64,000 nt of DNA. Origin: Armillaria gallica. Its lineage: Eukaryota; Basidiomycota; Agaricomycetes; Agaricales; Physalacriaceae. The first letter of the stretch is position 1, and the number at the start of each line of letters is the position of its first letter. Shown here one piece after another: positions 18,605 through 30,626 of this stretch. The translations under genes and the position numbers were made by a program. The stretch lies in NCBI GenBank assembly GCA_037576215.1, contig JBANDB010000007.1, positions 3,255,001 to 3,319,000 on the forward strand, given 5' to 3'. The notes under the pieces are model-generated. The model was not told the origin of the DNA and did no database searches. It saw only the letters and a program-made list of their open reading frames with translations.

Positions 18605-21600
18605 CTACAATTCAAGCATCTTCTGTAGAACCCACTTCGCATCCTCAACTGTGTCATCCCATAGGTCCTTCTGCCAGTGTGTCCCACCCTTTGCCAGAAG
18701 GCCCCAGAACCCAAGTCCCACAATCACCAAAATGATCCTGTTTATCCCTCTCTTGTTGAGTTCACCCCAGTCACACACAACCTCTCCTTGCCAGTGTCCA
18801 TGACTGAGCAGCCCCTTCATGTCTGCAATGCCTTGCCATCCTGGTTGAAGCAACTTCCAATATGACCACCAGTTACTGTGCATGGTGGTAAGATCCTTCA
18901 TGTGCTTATGGGGCACCGCCCTCCACCTGCAACGGATCCAGTTTTGGACATCAGGAGGGCACCCCACAGGCGATAGGTTCATGGTGCCATATTGGAATCC
19001 ATTGCCTTCCAATATTGTGAGGTACATAACAACCATCCTCCACTGGCTGGGGAGCTCCAATCCGTCCAACATGTCCCGAATTGAGGAGAACCAAGGCTGC
19101 CACAATGTTCTGTTGAGGAAGACTGCATCGTTTCCTGCATTGTCATCTTCACCCAATCATACCTCTGTAGACACCACTGGAGAAGCAGCATCGAGAGTAG
19201 TCAGCATTATCAGGGAAACAGGTCATGCCAGCACTTGCAATACAAACAGACCCATGTCGACATGGTGATTTGGTATGGAAAAAGGGTTCAGATTGTTGTT
19301 GGGACCCATAACAGAAATACCTCCATAAGAACCTGACTGCATATGAGCATTCAGCAATTGCACAAATGAAGGAGGAGCATCTGTTGTCACCTGCAGCAGT
19401 ACTGGATCAATCATGGCAAGGTGAGAAGGGGAGACCAGTGATGGCACTTGTACCTGTATGGGGTTGGCGATGCTCTTGACAATGGCGAGTGGTGGCAGTT
19501 GGGCCTGTACGTGGTTGCCAATGTTCTCGAGAATGGTGATACTGGCCTCATGAGGCTTCTTGCTGTGTTCCTTCTTGTGCTTGGACTCCTTACCTTGGGA
19601 CTTAGTGGGGCCCACTACCAGTTTCTCATTGTTGACCTCGACATCCTCTCCACTCTTTTTCTTCCTACTCTTTCGCTTCTTCCTCCGTGGTTGATCTATC
19701 TTGGCCATGTCAGCCTTGAACTCCTTGACAAAGGTCTTGTGCTTCACCCCTGGCTCGTTGCCTGATGGAATGTCCAGCATCTCATCGTCACTCTCCTGCA
19801 TAGGGTTGTTGTCCTGAACCAAGGATTTGGGAAGCACGCAAGCCATTTTTTCTTTATCAGCTGGAAACCAAATTTGTCAGACCCAGCCACTATAACAAAA
19901 CCATATCTTACTCACTGAAACACATCTCTGCCCAGGCCTGGAACAGACTTGTCACCTTTTTGTATGCCTTGGGATGAGCATCAGGAAATTGCAGGTGCTT
20001 GGCTTGTTTATCATAACCAGCATGCATACTGCAGCCGGGAAGGTCAGTGAGTGAATGAGAACAGGAACACAAATGTACGAAATGACATTAATCTAGCCAC
20101 CCTTCCTTGGTTCTGGGCCTGTGAAATAAATTGACGTGTGCAATCCCAGCATCGTCCCAAGCTTCTCCAAAAAGGGCAAAAGGGTGGTCGGCAGCTCCTC
20201 TATAACCCTGTACTGAAACATAAGGACTGATTGCAGCAAAACAATGCCACAAACACTGACCTCTGTGTCTCTACTGGATCCAGCAGATTCCCTGCCTCCA
20301 TTATCACCTGGGCCCTCACTTTGTGTGCCTTTTTCCCCTCCTCCTTGGCCAGCCTTTTGTACTTCTTCTGTTCCTCCTCTGGCAAAGCAGCAAACAAGCT
20401 TTGAGCCACCTGTGATGAAGTTCTGATCTGTCTCCGACCATTTCCTCCCATTTTCTGCTGCAATTTGATCTTGAAGGCCTCATCGTTATCCTTTACCCAC
20501 TGTTCTGCCACTGTATTCACATGAGTATGTGACACATCAATGCTAAGGACATGGCAAAGGAGCAGGTGGAGAGGACTATCTGAAGCTTTGCTCTTCATGG
20601 CCAGCTGGGAGACAGGCAAATTCTCTCTGTTCTTTTTGGGACATTTCCATCGGTAATCAAGCCAATTAAATATACCCTTGATATGGATCAATTTCAGTCC
20701 ATACAAGAATGACCAGTACACTCACAGTGTTCATCCAAGCAATCTCAGTGGTTTTCTTTGGTACCCTACTTGGATAGATGATGTCTAAGTGAGCTGATGG
20801 AGGCCAGCCTTGGCTGCTAGATTTCTACTTAAATAGTGTCAGTTGACACATATTGAAAAGACAATATGAGCATCAGTTGAAAATATTCAATTTCTCAGGA
20901 TTATATGGTATATAAGTCAGCAGCCCAACTTATGACATCATGACATCATCAGAAAATCTAACAGACCCAGGGAATTGAACCCAAGACCTTAAAAAGATTT
21001 TCAGCAATATCACATGACTTTTCCAAGCAGACATGCTAACCACTATACCATACTAGCATTATATATTTATATATTCATGTCTCTACTGTAGTATTTTGAC
21101 CGTATCTTCACATAGCGTGTAATGGGGGTCCATTATATGAAGATCAGTGAACTTTGTGACGCATAACAGGCCCATTTGGTGCCTTAAATTACTCAATGTA
21201 GCAATAATTTTTTGGTCCAGCATGTGCCAGACTGCCTATTAAGGTATATGACATCATAATGAAGATGTGACTGGGTGAAGATATGCATAATGCATAACAC
21301 CCCATGAAGATACAGTCAAAATACTACAGTAGAGACATAAATATATAAATATATAATGCTAGTATGGTATAGTGGTTAGCATGTCTGCTTGGAAAAGTCA
21401 TGTGATATTGCTGAAAATCTTTTTAAGGTCTTGGGTTCAATTCCCTGGGTCTGTTAGATTTTCTGATGATGTCATGATGTCATGAGTTGGGCTGCTGACT
21501 TATATACCATATAATCCTGAGAAATTGAATATTTTCAACTGATGCTCATATTGTCTTTTCAATATGTGTCAACTGACTCTTTTTGATCTGTTAAAGTAGC

Positions 21601-21893
21601 GGCTATAGGTGTGGAGGCGAACAGGTCAGCTCCTCCTCAATCAGGTTGTCCCAGTAGTATCATGTGAAATACTCGTTCATGACCATGGATGCATAGTCCT
21701 TGGCATCGGCAACACTCTGATTCTGGTAATAAGCATATTTGGTGACATGTTCATTGAGAAACTGTTCATGTGAGCCTTTTGCCCAACCTTTCTTCAATGG
21801 AGGTAGAGTCACAGACAGATAGGTCACAGTAGTGTCAGGGTCAGAAGGATTCAGTGACAAATTGGTCTCAGTCTCATGTGGCCTGTAAATCAC
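18605..21893 (-). pseudogene. Unnamed basidiomycete accessory protein gene, disrupted
   Basis: Reading 21893 downward, coding pieces appear at 21660-21893 (GWAKGSHEQFL), 20200-20800, 19223-19846 (acidic and Lys-rich, nuclear-signal-like RRKKRKSRKKK) and 18605-19156 (Trp-rich: WWSYWKLLQPGW). The middle piece carries SLFAALPEEEQKKYKRLAKEEGKKA, split here only for naming: a basic helix resembling HMG-box-like segments. Short introns separate the pieces. The order and Trp pattern resemble large hypothetical proteins I know from agaricomycete accessory regions, but I cannot assign a function. Foldback element 2 (20805-21577) sits inside it, and stops flank the insertion (TGA at about 21659, TAG further on). 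Linkage to the KDZ elements downstream is possible but unproven. Confidence 0.45.
20805..21577. mobile_element. Palindromic foldback element 2
   Basis: Arms at 20805-21110 and 21305-21577 are inverted repeats around a 194-bp spacer. The outer roughly 250 bp of each arm matches the arms of element 1, including the terminal CAGCCTTGGCTGCTAG at 20805. The right arm has lost its outer about 47 bp. Mirrored A/B-box pairs lie at 20971-21053 (minus) and 21364-21444 (plus), with GGTTCAATTCC intact in both. The spacer is unrelated to that of element 1, so the family is defined by its tRNA-like termini. Confidence 0.8.
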
Positions 21894-24427
21894 ATGTTAT
21901 GATGTTTTCTGGCATTTCAACAGAAATAAGACTTACGCATTTGATCCTGCTTGACTAGTACCTTCCTTCATCTTACATACTAGGACCTTTGACAATGCCA
22001 TGAACCGATGCATCTTCAAAAAGATTACTGGAAGTAGAAAAGCTGTCTCTTCTCATCTCTTCTGTAGCCAGTTTGGGACAATTAAGGTTCAGTTGCTGAT
22101 GTAAAATATTGTGGCTGACCTGCAACTGTACAGTTCAAACCTTAGCCTTCCTTGCCAAACTTACAGACACCTTATCCCAGTCTAGCAAGTCTACAGACTC
22201 ACAATGACCAAGATGAAAACCAAGCCCTCTTTTGCTGGCACCTTGGATTGGACTGGTGCGTATCTCTCCCTCAGGGCCACTCAAACCTCATAATACTCTT
22301 AGTCCTTCTGATGCACCTCTGCGCTTTCACCTGAGTCCCCACCCAGCACCACCAGTCCACTGCAGCTGCTGTCAATGTTGATGCTACCTCTCTCCCACCA
22401 CTGCCTCCTAGTGCTAGGTCATCATTCTTGACCCCCACCGCCCTCGCTTGGCCTCCCTATGCGACCAGCTTGACTGATGAAGAGCATGTTAAGCACAGCT
22501 AACCGTCTTGCATATGTATCCGCATCATCACTTTGATCACTATCTGACTTGTTATTCAATGCCAGGTCAGGGTAGGAAGGGGCAAATGGTTTTATATTTC
22601 ATTGATTATCATAGCTATCTGTCTACATGTACATTTATTTTTTGGTGTCTGGCTATTTGAATGTCTTTTTTTTCATCGCAAGTCATTGACCATATGCACA
22701 TGTAGTTGAAGCAGTATATTGTAATAAGTACAGAATAATTCTACTGGTCCAATTGTATCAATGTTGCCAACTGAGATGCCTCCTTTTGTACACCAGACAC
22801 AGTTTCGTCGGCCCCTCTATAGCAATGCACCAAATGTCCTGCAACAAGGAAATCATTTTCTTGATCGGCTGCCCTCCTTTTTCAATGGCATCTCTTCGAG
22901 GAGTACATCCTTCAGCCTGCAACAGGTCTCCCAAGACTTTATTGTGCAATCTTTAAAACTCATATATATGCTCCAAGGGATTAGTGAACACACCAATCTT
23001 CATGTCTCCATCGGCGAAGTATGTTTGGATAAGAGATTCCACGTACTCCACCGGGTCCAAACCACTGACAAAGTCATGCTGAATCCTCTTCGCATGGGTG
23101 GCAAGCCAGATAACCTCCCTGGGCTGACTTGGAGGCTGTTCAGCCATGGTTGCCGGTGTGCAGCTTGAGGGTCTAGGCACAGGGTCATCAAAAAGCTGAT
23201 AATGAATTTTTCACATATACGTTGGCATCTGTACCAATTCTAGCACATTCGTACCTCCAATCCTGCAAGTACAATGATGGTGTTTGCTAGGTACATATGT
23301 AAGCTCAAGTCTGGATCACCTGAATCAATCTATGCACTTTTGAGTCTCCTGGTATTTTGTTTTCCACCTCTCTCAGATCACCTCCTGATTTCTGGATGAC
23401 AATGGTGAGAAAGATTAGAAAAACATAAAGCCAAACAAAAACACTCACCTTGCATAGGACCTACTGCTTTTTTCCTGGTTGGATTGCTTTTTGGCTTCCT
23501 CTGTGGTATATTTTGTGGGCTGTGCCATCATAGCCAAGAAGAACCAGTGGAGTGAGTAGCTGTATCTCAGTTCCCTGTTTTGACAGGTCAGTTTATCTGA
23601 CCATAACCTCCAAGTGCTATATTTCATGCCTCGACACCTGCTGGCAAACACAGGAGACATTTTATCTGTTCTAACACCATCTCAATAATAGTCTTTCAAG
23701 ACTTGAACCCAACCGGCCACCCCTCCATGCCAACCGAAGACCTCAGAATCTGCATAGTACAAAGTGTGTGCACTAAGGTGTTAAATGCTTGTCCCTTCTA
23801 ATTGTATATTTTGTCTGACTGAAACTTGGATGTGCTATTTCCTGCATCCAGACACCACAGCTAACTGGGTATTTAGATACAATACTATTTGTTAGGTCTC
23901 CTGGTGGATAGGCAAGGACCACGGCCTATGGGTTGTGTGATTGGAGCAGGTACAGTGAATATGGTCCCAAAAGTGAGTACATCTGCTTGCTGAATCATTT
24001 CAGCCTCATGCTCATCTTGTTTTCCAGGGTCATTTCATAGCGCTCGGTGCTCATTCCAGATGCTCCCCCTTATGTAGAGCTGTCTCAAGGCCTCCCATTG
24101 ATATTCTATAACTCATCCTGCATACTCCCCTGTCAATGACCTCACATTTGGTGCCACGTGCATACTACTCTTCTGCACCATGAAGATGAAATCCGACTGG
24201 CTTTCCTCAGAGCATGGGGAAAAGCTTGTAGAAACTGTACAGTTTTTCGCAAGGGCAGTGGTGGGGTGACGGGTCGGCTTCAATACACATCTCGGACTTT
24301 CAGGACAAACCAACCCTTGATACTCTGATACCTCCTGATGGCTGGCTTAGTAAGTGCCTAGTTCCCTATCATCACTTGATATTCACTGAATGCATAGGTC
24401 AGGTGATTCAACGTCAAACAGTGCTTC
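21894..24427 (-). other. Unclassified, coding-like fragments
   Basis: Minus-strand pieces at 24113-24313, 23445-23660 (SYSLHWFFLAMMAQPTKY, then a GT donor) and 22953-23180 (a segment rich in hydrophobic and charged residues) look like exons of one or more decayed genes. None carries a motif I recognise. I looked specifically for a TET/JBP dioxygenase, reported beside KDZ elements in basidiomycetes, and found no H-x-D signature. The rest has no supported gene. Confidence 0.3.
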
Positions 24428-24942
24428 TGTTAGGGACGTGCCAAATAGTCAGGGTAATCGCACAAGCGGAGGTCCATGGAGTGCGTGGGCCTTGGCGAAG
24501 CTATTAGCAACGTCACCCTTGAGCCGAAGCCCTAAGATTGGATTGTGGAGCGGAGTCCATGGAGAGCGAAGGGTTGGATAGAAGATAGTCCAACAGAGCA
24601 GAGGCCGCAGACTTGAGAGAGAAAGATTAGATTTAGAGTCAGAGTTTTGGCTATACCAAGTTGATATTCGAACTGAGTATCTACAAGTAATTCTACAGTA
24701 TATATATAAGTAAGTAATCTGAGTCGGAGTCCAATGGAATCCAATGGAGGTCTGTTCGCTACCGGATTCAGGTTCTAGATTTAATATGTGAAATAGTAAA
24801 ATGAAATGGAAATGAAATGTTAAATGGAGTAAAGTAAATGGTAAGCGGCCGGAGGCCGTGGAGGTCCGATAGTGTAGTTTGTCAAGATGAATCCTATGGT
24901 TGAAGTCAGTGTGAAGTGGAGGTCCACAGCATATGTGTAACA
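24428..24942. mobile_element. Solo LTR, 515 bp
   Basis: The repeat starts TGTTAGGG and ends TGTAACA, with the short inverted repeat TGTTA/TAACA. It is flanked on both sides by GCTTC (24423-24427 and 24943-24947), a perfect 5-bp target duplication. A TATATATATAAG run at about 24700 could be its TATA box. No internal retrotransposon sequence adjoins it, so it is a solo LTR left by recombination. Its ends resemble the 385-bp chromovirus LTR, but the body differs. Confidence 0.88.
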
Positions 24943-24947
24943 GCTTC

Positions 24948-26653
24948 ATGCTATGCAAAAATTGCCAAACGTATGTTGCATTACAGGCGCAACCCAATGG
25001 CATGTCTTTCCACAACTGGATGATCAACTTCATGCATGGTTGGTTTGTGAAGTGCCAACCATTTGGGAGCACAAGCTTACAGTCAAGTCGGTGTGTATCA
25101 CAGTGATTTCCGTTCATCATCTCATGTACTAACAGTCTTTCTCTAGCAAGTCATGAATGAACTAATGTGGACCTATCACTGTCTCAACACAGGTGTCCAA
25201 CCAGGAGATATTGAGGCCGACAGTCCTGTTGACCTGATGATCCAATGGGCCATGCCATGTAGCCATCTGTCAAGGGTGAGGCCCCATTGCAAATTGATCA
25301 TGCAGATGGTCCAGCTTGACAGCATCACCGTACCTGCTCACAAGATGGGTTGAGTACTCACCCAGCGTATTAGGCAGAAACAGGAGGCCGCAGGCGAGTG
25401 GAAAGGAGAGGGAGGCCCATAGTCCACTCAAAAATAATGTAGAACTTGTAGCCTTGATGTATTTCATGTATTTTGGTTCTCCAAGATTATTTTCATTGGC
25501 TTTACAAACACCTGTATATCATTATATAAAAGGGTACTAAGATTGTGAATATGCTCAAGCACTTAGGCAACCATGTGGAGGAAACAGACTAGCATTGATG
25601 AATGGCATTTGCGAGCACCATAAAAAAACCACAAAAGCCCTGTATATCTACCTATGCAACAGCTAAAATTCTTCGCCCAAATGCAATTGTCCTATGCTAA
25701 TCTGTATCAACACCTGGCTTTATGTCCATGTCTAACCACCACAGGGCATGGTCTTGAACCAAAAATTGAGGTCTGTGGACATCACCAGGTTGGGGGTGAG
25801 CTCTGCACTCACTGCAAGCATCACATGACAGAGACTCTTGGCATGAAGGTTAGTGATGGCAAAAAATTTGGTTTGTAGGCAAGACATACATTCTGGCATC
25901 TCAGGATGTGCTCCAGCTCTTCTGGCCACTTGCGAAACCACAACTGGTACAGTCCTTCCATGAATGACCCCATTCAGTTACCCCATAATGCCTCTTGGAA
26001 AGTGGGTGCCAGGTGTTGCAACCAGGTGACTTGTTCCTCAGTGTATGCACACTAATAAGAATCCGGTTTAATACATAGGATAAGTTGCTGAGATTGACTT
26101 ACAGGACCGTTATCCCCCAGCTGAGAAGTCTATGGTATGAATTAATGCTGGCTCAGAGGTAAAATATCATGTCACACTCACTGGGTCATCCTCAACATTT
26201 TCTGCAGCAGCACCAGCAAGCTCAGGCGTCTCGCTTGTCATAGGGGCGGCAGTGCTGCCTGTCTCTGTGGTTTCACCCACAGTGTCAGAGAGAGGGGGCA
26301 AGGTTGTGGGAGTGGAATCAGTGAGGTTGGCTTTGTCATTGATGTTTATGGCTGGAAGGATAAAGAAGGTTTTGCATGCAAGCACTCTTTAAATAGGTAG
26401 CAATGCATTGACATACATAAACCAACAGGGTATCTGATGCTTCATGCTTGGTGTCAAGAGCTTGAGGTGGGAAGCTGGAAGGGTAGTGCTGGGAGTGGGG
26501 CTGCGGAGCTTCACAAACAACCAGATAATGGCAAGAGATGAAAGAGCAGGATGAAATTTGATATCTCCCATATGATATGACAAGACATATGACTAAGCAA
26601 TCTAGTCCTTGTCTATGCCTGCATGACCTTGTTGATGGCCCAGAACAGTCACT
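24948..26653. other. No gene assigned
   Basis: Short open segments occur on both strands. One minus-strand piece near 25880-26040 reads as an amphipathic Trp-rich segment (LYQLWFRKWPEELEH) reminiscent of the unnamed family at 18605-21893. The solo LTR at 24428 interrupts a minus-strand open segment whose sequence resumes at 24948. I cannot support a gene model. Confidence 0.3.
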
Positions 26654-29600
26654 TTGCTCATGAAAAAACGGATAACACCGAGACTGTACTGCACAGACAA
26701 AAGCAATGTGTACAAGGACTTGTTGATCTCTCACTCTTGCTGGGTTAAGCTTGGACATATGCAGACAGTCTTCCAAATTGCTGGTGCACCTAGCGGCCAC
26801 AGAACCAAGTGTACACTTGTCAGAGTGGGTGATGATCCAGTGCCGCAGGAGTTCTATGTTGACAATGGATATTTCAACCCCAAAGCGATGCCAATAATCC
26901 AAAGGAAGGTGCCTGCTAAGAGATACACCAATTTGGTAGGCACTGTTCTTGATGTTCTAGCTTCATATCCTGATGCTTCTCCAGGATAGACCCATGCTGG
27001 AATGGATGGGATCCTTTGACAAACCAGGTTTCCATGAAGAGTTTCTTCTGGAATTGCTTCACTGGAAAGGTCGGGGAGACAACACCATCTTCGAGGCATG
27101 TCCACAATGTTTGGTGGGCATGCCCTTATACAGATGTGACAGCTGCTGGCAAGGGCTCATGGTATGTGAGAGGTGCTGCCTAATCAATCATGCCAGTTTG
27201 CCACTGCATGTTATCCAGGTATGTTGACCCTTCAGTCACTCTCATTGTGTGGCTAAACTTGGATCCAGAAATAGGAGGGCAAACAATTCATCAAGATGGC
27301 GATGTGGGACCTTGGGCTTCGAGTGCAGTTAGGATACTTTGATGGCACAAGTTGCGTCAATCCTGAGCAGGTTGGATGGACTTTTGTGGTGATGGATACT
27401 GATGGACTCCATGAGGTTGAAGTGAACTATTGCACCTGTGATCGTCAAGAGAGGGCCAATTGACACCAGCAACTCCTTCCATTTGGCTGGTATCCTGTGA
27501 GTCTGTGACAACCCAGAACTTGCGCTACCCTTTCATTGCTGGATCAGTTTCATTCATTGACTTTAGCCAGCAAGATATCCAGATATGACTTCTACAAGTC
27601 TCTTGCTCATATGATGGATGCAATGGGACTGAACGTGCCCAAAGTAAGGTGCCGATGCACTTTTTATAGAACATGAGCTAATAAAGTCAGATAGACAAAG
27701 TACAAAAGCCTTCTACATGTGGTTCGCCAGTTCTGACACCTCAAAATGATGATGCATGCAGGCAGAGGACAAGAGGAGGATGGAGTGAAGACAACTGTTG
27801 AAGGTGGACTAGCTCTTTGTTGCCCAGCATGTCCAATCCTGGAGGTGAACTTGCCCACCAGTTGAATGGGTTGTATGCCAGAGAAAAGGTATGGCTCTGT
27901 CTTCACATCCTTGATGTCAGTCTAATTCATTTTCAGATATCTCTATCGGGGATTGTTTGCTTTGGACACCAAATTTTGGCTCAAAAATCTCCACCGATTG
28001 AATAGCAATGTGGATCCTGGATTGCATACTGGTCTCACCTATATGGTCAAGTATGCTCCATACCTGGTTCATGTGAAGAAGTTCACTTTGCAAAAAGATG
28101 TATGTAACAAGTACCAAAATTTGATGTGAGCTAAAGGTTGACAATTCTTTGTAGATATCAACTTGCAGTGGGTTCAAAACACTCACGCATGCAGAGACCA
28201 AAGGGGAGGCCAGGCTGTGTGCGAGTGGTGTAGGGATGTGCATATGTGCCTGCCACAAAATGGTGTGTGCAACCAGAGTAGGAGACCTGCAAAAAGGGGA
28301 ACGGTAAGTAAGACTCGGTCATCTATTCATTTTCTGAAGAGATTGCAGGTACACAAATATAGATTACATCTTATTGTCGGCGGTCTCCCAACTGCGATTG
28401 GACAATTTGTTCATTTTGTATGATATTGCTTGCCAGTGGTGTATCAATTTCAACACAAGGATGACAACAGATCTACCTACACAACTCCGACTGCGGGGAG
28501 GAGTCAGATTATTGGCTGGGGTTCCAAAGCTGCATGCCAAGGCTCACAAGATGTCCTGCCAGGCAGAGCATGCTATAGGTATCCAACATGGGACAGGAAG
28601 GACTGACAGAGAAGGCATAGAGTGAACCTGAGCTGTAGTAAATGTGCTTGCTGCATCAACAAAATAAATGGGTTCTGGGTTTCGGCATGATACTTTGGAT
28701 GACCATTTCTCGTATCATAATTTTATCAAGCTCATTGGTTTGGGTAAGAGTTATTGTCTATATCTGTATCAAGTTACTAACATGACAATGCAGGTCATCT
28801 ATTACATAGAAAGTTAGCCAAAGCAGAGATACAAGTCACAGCACATCTAACATATCATGCTGATTTCACCAACATGCTTCTGGACCTGTCATACATGGTG
28901 GAATGGACACAGGTGGTCTGTAATTTGGAACAGGACAGATCAAAACCCACACCATATTTGTCTACAGAAGAGCATGAGTCTGCTTCAAGTGATCATGAAG
29001 AAATATTGTTTATGATGAATCAGATACCACCGAAGTGGATCTCAAGCTCAAGCTCAAGGAAGATGAGTGTAAATCAAAAGAAAATGGAGAACTGCTGATA
29101 CATGAGATAAGCATGATGTCATGCTTGGCCCTGGGGCTACTGATTGAGGAATCACAGTATGTGCTGCTGTGGTGCTCCCTAATGTAATGACTCACTCTTC
29201 CTCAGACAGTGCCTTTCTGGCAAGACAACAGGTGAAGGCAAAATGACATGGGTGCAATCGGCAGATATTGAACAATGGCAGTCAATGCTCTGCAGGCAGA
29301 TGGACCAGTACTGTAAGCTGCAGATGGTGTACATGCCCAGAGTTGCCCTGCAACACGAATGTGCAGTAGCCCAGGCGACTGAGGAGATCCAACCTGAAGA
29401 TGAGAGGCTCTGGTTTCCCTCCGACCTCAGTTCCAGTGTTCGGAAGGTCTCATGCCTTGCTGGCTTGTCAAGGAAGGAGGAATTGCTATGAGAAGCTCAG
29501 TGCTGGGACACTTTGGCATTGATATAATTATTGCTCAGGGCTGAAGCTGCAGTTCTTGATTTCCACAACAGGACAGTATGGGGACAAAGCACATTGATGT

Positions 29601-30279
29601 GTGTTGCAGATGTCATGGAAGGGTGGAAAGGGAAGCGAGATGCAGCTGTAGAGAAGTACAGGAATGCTCGCAAGGTGCTCTTGTCACTGTGAGGGTCTGG
29701 TGATTGGGCAGAAAAGTTACAGGAGCTCAAAGATGCTGATATGTCCTCAATGTACGGTGCAGTATTGGATGGGAAGGAAGTCCGGTCAGAAGTTGTTGTT
29801 GCATGGTGCAAGAAGAAGCAGAAGATTCAAGCAGATAGCACCAAGGACATGCCAAAGGAAGTCTCCTGGATATGGTTGTCTGAGGGCAGCCTAGCAATCT
29901 GTGATGAGAACTCGAGCATAGAAGGTAAGTGTAGCTGTCTGCACATGATTCTGTCCTAAATGTTGTCCCAGATGTTCGGATCCACTGGAAAAGAAGCAGA
30001 GTGCGGCTGAGGTGCTGGGAAGAGGAAATAGAGTTGCTTTGTGAGAAGCAGAGGAGAGTTCTTGTTATGCTGCAGTACCAAGCAGATTGGTGGGAGAGGC
30101 ACAAGACTGGGTGGTCAGGTATCAGGCACGATATTGCAGAGGGAATACAGGTATATGCACTGCAGCAGGCAGATGCTCACTGCCATCTTGCCTGTAATTT
30201 TGCTGCTATGTGGCAAACAGCATTCATAGCACCCCCAGATGAGAATTACGAGTCCGACGATGACAATGTACATTCATAA
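26654..30279 (+). pseudogene. KDZ transposase with CxC2-type cysteine cluster
   Basis: Exons read from about 26654: DNGYFNPKAM..., intron 26937-26984, then a cysteine cluster (CPQC...YRCDSC...MVCERC...H, 27090-27225) of the CxC2 type that precedes KDZ transposases. Next come the pre-catalytic region (LCCPACP, 27810-27840), STCSGFKTLTHAETKG (about 28150-28205), an intron near 28305-28348, and the catalytic-core signatures LYDIACQWC (about 28420) and GRTDREGIE (about 28600). The C-terminal coiled region with paired Trp (QADWWERH) closes at 30279. KDZ enzymes are DDE-type DNA transposases of basidiomycetes. Stops after 28621 (TGA, TGA, TAA), near 27460 and elsewhere show decay; the exact start is uncertain. 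Confidence 0.85.
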
Positions 30280-30535
30280 AACAATAGATATTTGATACCG
30301 GCTATTTTTTTCCTGCTTAGTCAGACCTTTTTTGGTGCTTGAGTAAGTGGGGGGACCATTTTTGTGACATTGCACGAAAATAAGCAAAAAGTGCAATTGT
30401 GTGGGTATTTGCCTTACAGAGCATACTGATTTCAATGCTGATTAGCATCAGGTAGTGGGAAGAGATGGGCATACCAATTAGCATTGTATATGCAATCCAC
30501 TGGGATTGCTGATTAGCATAGAGAAAGGCCATTCC

Positions 30536-30613
30536 CTGCAGCATGGGGTGAGTGTTGGATGTGGGTGTGATCAGTGTCTTCGACACTGTTGCATTTCTAG
30601 CTTGCGCACACAG
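30536..30613 (-). repeat. About 80-bp dispersed repeat with internal hairpin
   Basis: On the minus strand it begins TGAAGAGACTCTGTG and matches 35903-35985 over about 80 bp. It contains CAGTGTC-GAA-GACACTG, a 7-bp hairpin also present in the other copy with a different loop. It sits exactly at the upstream edge of the second KDZ gene, and its TG start suggests an LTR tip. Confidence 0.6.
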
Positions 30614-30626
30614 AGTCTCTTCAATG

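Noticed and set aside
24449..25120. A 223-residue minus-strand ORF
   Set aside because: It runs straight through the solo LTR at 24428-24942, so most of it is not coding; only the part above 24948 could belong to a gene.
21894..26653. A TET/JBP dioxygenase gene near the KDZ transposase
   Set aside because: I looked for the H-x-D and downstream His/Arg signatures on both strands and saw none.
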